A DNA stretch of 64,000 bases from Agapetus fuscipes (taxonomy: Eukaryota > Arthropoda > Insecta > Trichoptera > Glossosomatidae): assembly GCA_951799405.1 (NCBI GenBank), contig OX637333.1, positions 17,049,960 through 17,113,959 of the forward strand. Direction: 5' to 3'. Of this stretch, positions 62,943-64,000 are shown in pieces (positions within the stretch are counted from its first letter, which is position 1; each line of letters begins with the position of its first letter). Below the pieces are notes generated by a model. The model saw nothing but the letters and a program-made list of their open reading frames with translations, was not told where the DNA came from and searched no databases. The translations under genes and the position numbers were made by a program.

Positions 62943-63113
62943 GAGTATATGCATTGATGTACCATCTAAGGAGCCATTGCTGAGCCATTGCATAGAAAAA
63001 ATATATTCTCATGGTAAAAGCAGCTCTTCATATAATCACTCAAAAGGCCCTGAACCAGCCGTTGACAGTATAATATGTGGTGATGGGAAAATCAAGAAGA
63101 CTTCCGAGCAAAG
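62943..63113 (+). CDS. Probable internal exon following 58180-58375
   Basis: T-rich acceptor ending AG at 62941-62942; donor CAAAG|GTTAAT at 63113/63114. 171 bp: S-I-C-I-D-V-P-S-K-E-P, S-H-G-K-S-S-S-S-Y-N-H and G-D-G-K-I-K-K-T-S-E-Q. Entry phase matches the exit phase of 58180-58375. Polar linker, no domain. Confidence 0.45.
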
Positions 63114-63199
63114 GTTAATACTTATATGTCTATATAATATATAATCTAATAATTTATGAAATTTTTCTGCGGAAACTTTGTAGAACTCCATTTTAAAAT

Positions 63200-63360
63200 C
63201 TGATAAAAAAAGCACTGCTTTATTCTACTTATTGTTTTGTTTTTATTTGTTGGAAAAAACTTAGTTTATCTGAAGAGGGCCAAGAGGCCGAAACTGGTCA
63301 AACTCACTATTTGCTTTTTCCAACAAATAAAAAAATAAAGTAGAATTAAACAGTGGTGTT
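63200..63360. repeat. Inverted repeat with hammerhead-like loop
   Basis: Arms around TTTTTATTTGTTGGAAAAA (63238-63260) and its inverse (63312-63335), with outer CACTG/CAGTG similarity. The loop holds CTGAAGAG, GGCC-AAGA-GGCC and GAAAC (63270-63298). Confidence 0.6.
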
Positions 63361-63400
63361 TTTCATATTTAAAAAAATATAATCTAAGTTGCAAAGATAT

Positions 63401-63873
63401 TGTAGTGTTTTTGGGTTCTAATAGACTTTAAACAAAAACAACAGGTCTTCTTTCTGGATAATTATTTTCACTTAATTTATTTTACAATTTCTATTTATTT
63501 TTAACACTTTTAGCAACTAAAATTATTTTCATAGTTCAGCACCGCACACACTCTTCAATCAAAGGCGACTATCTAACTGACCTGCTGTATCCAATTTTGC
63601 TCCTTATATACTGTAGTGACAGAAGTCTCTAGGGGCTAATTTGCCAGCAAAACTCTCGAACGTTCTACCAGCTTCGAGTGTGCAAAAGGATCATTTAGTT
63701 TCTAGATTTCTTAGGCCTATAATTATTGATACCTACGATGTACACCTGTAACAATCTACTTTTGACATAAAACTATAATAACTATTACTACCTACGATGT
63801 ACACCTATATTAATCTACTATTTACATTGAACTACCCTCCACCTAGCCTGTTTCGTCCCGGAACAGTCTTGAC
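63401..63873 (-). mobile_element. LTR (426 bp) plus pre-LTR segment of a DEK-element relative
   Basis: On the minus strand: GACTGTTCCGGGACGAAACA hairpin, purine-rich GGTGGAGGGTAG, then the LTR 63826-63401 beginning TGTAAATAGTAG and ending GAACCCAAAAACACTACA. It is cut on the high-coordinate side by a hAT copy. Confidence 0.65.
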
Positions 63874-64000
63874 TAGGGAATGCAATCTTGCAGCAAAATC
63901 GCAATCTCGGTATTTGCGAGATTATGTAAATCCGATATCGCGAGATCTCGGTATTTGCGAGATTATGTAAATCCGATATCGCGAGATCTCGGTATTTGCA
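63874..64000 (+). mobile_element. hAT element left end, runs off the window
   Basis: TAGGGAATGCAATCTTGCAG, then direct repeats of CGCGAGATCTCGGTATTTGC; same family as 60831-61319. Confidence 0.75.

Overview
This is an AT-rich eukaryotic window, most likely from an insect. Arthropod-type features include a ZAD zinc-finger N-terminus, RTE and CR1-like LINEs, tRNA-headed SINEs, Tigger, hAT, TTAA-target and Penelope-like elements. Repeat composition suggests a moth or butterfly, but the order is an inference. Almost everything outside a few short exons is transposable-element DNA, much of it nested.

The backbone is one host gene on the minus strand. Four exons (37144-37529, 20528-20698, 9355-9489, 428-536) join in phase into a 266-residue TMX2-like thioredoxin-related transmembrane protein. 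Its introns (16.4, 11.0 and 8.8 kb) hold most of the repeats. Intron 1 is almost entirely one hAT insertion (20903-37019) with an 8-bp target duplication. Without it the intron would be about 320 bp. That hAT has itself been hit by LINEs, SINEs, LTR-like repeats, a TTAA-flanked MITE carrying a hammerhead-like motif, and a Penelope fragment.

Intron 3 contains the most striking object: a 3070-bp LTR retrotransposon (2613-5682). Its two 454-bp LTRs look identical by eye. Its internal region carries no pol; instead a single long frame joins a gag-like SAP N-terminus to an intronless DEK-like chromatin-protein segment. This looks like recent transduction of a host gene by an LTR element. Intron 2 holds a frameshifted Tigger element, a long RTE LINE split by a 1.4-kb TIR element, and several SINEs.

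Right of TMX2 (37.6-64 kb) are two copies of one retroposon with long target duplications. One lies just upstream of TMX2 and the other abuts the start codon of a ZAD-domain ORF (48684-48944). There is also a tandem satellite (44.4-45.7 kb), several foldback elements including a hairpin with 124-bp arms, and a 2.8-kb TIR element. Two exon-like ORFs (58180-58375, 62943-63113) match each other in splice phase and may belong to the ZAD gene. Decayed THAP and hAT remnants follow, then an antisense LTR whose 3' flank shares a hairpin with the DEK element.

Three observations have no ready explanation: the DEK-carrying LTR element, an array of about 20 different short perfect hairpins at 26.76-27.78 kb, and several hammerhead-ribozyme-like motifs in repeats. 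All copy comparisons were made by eye.
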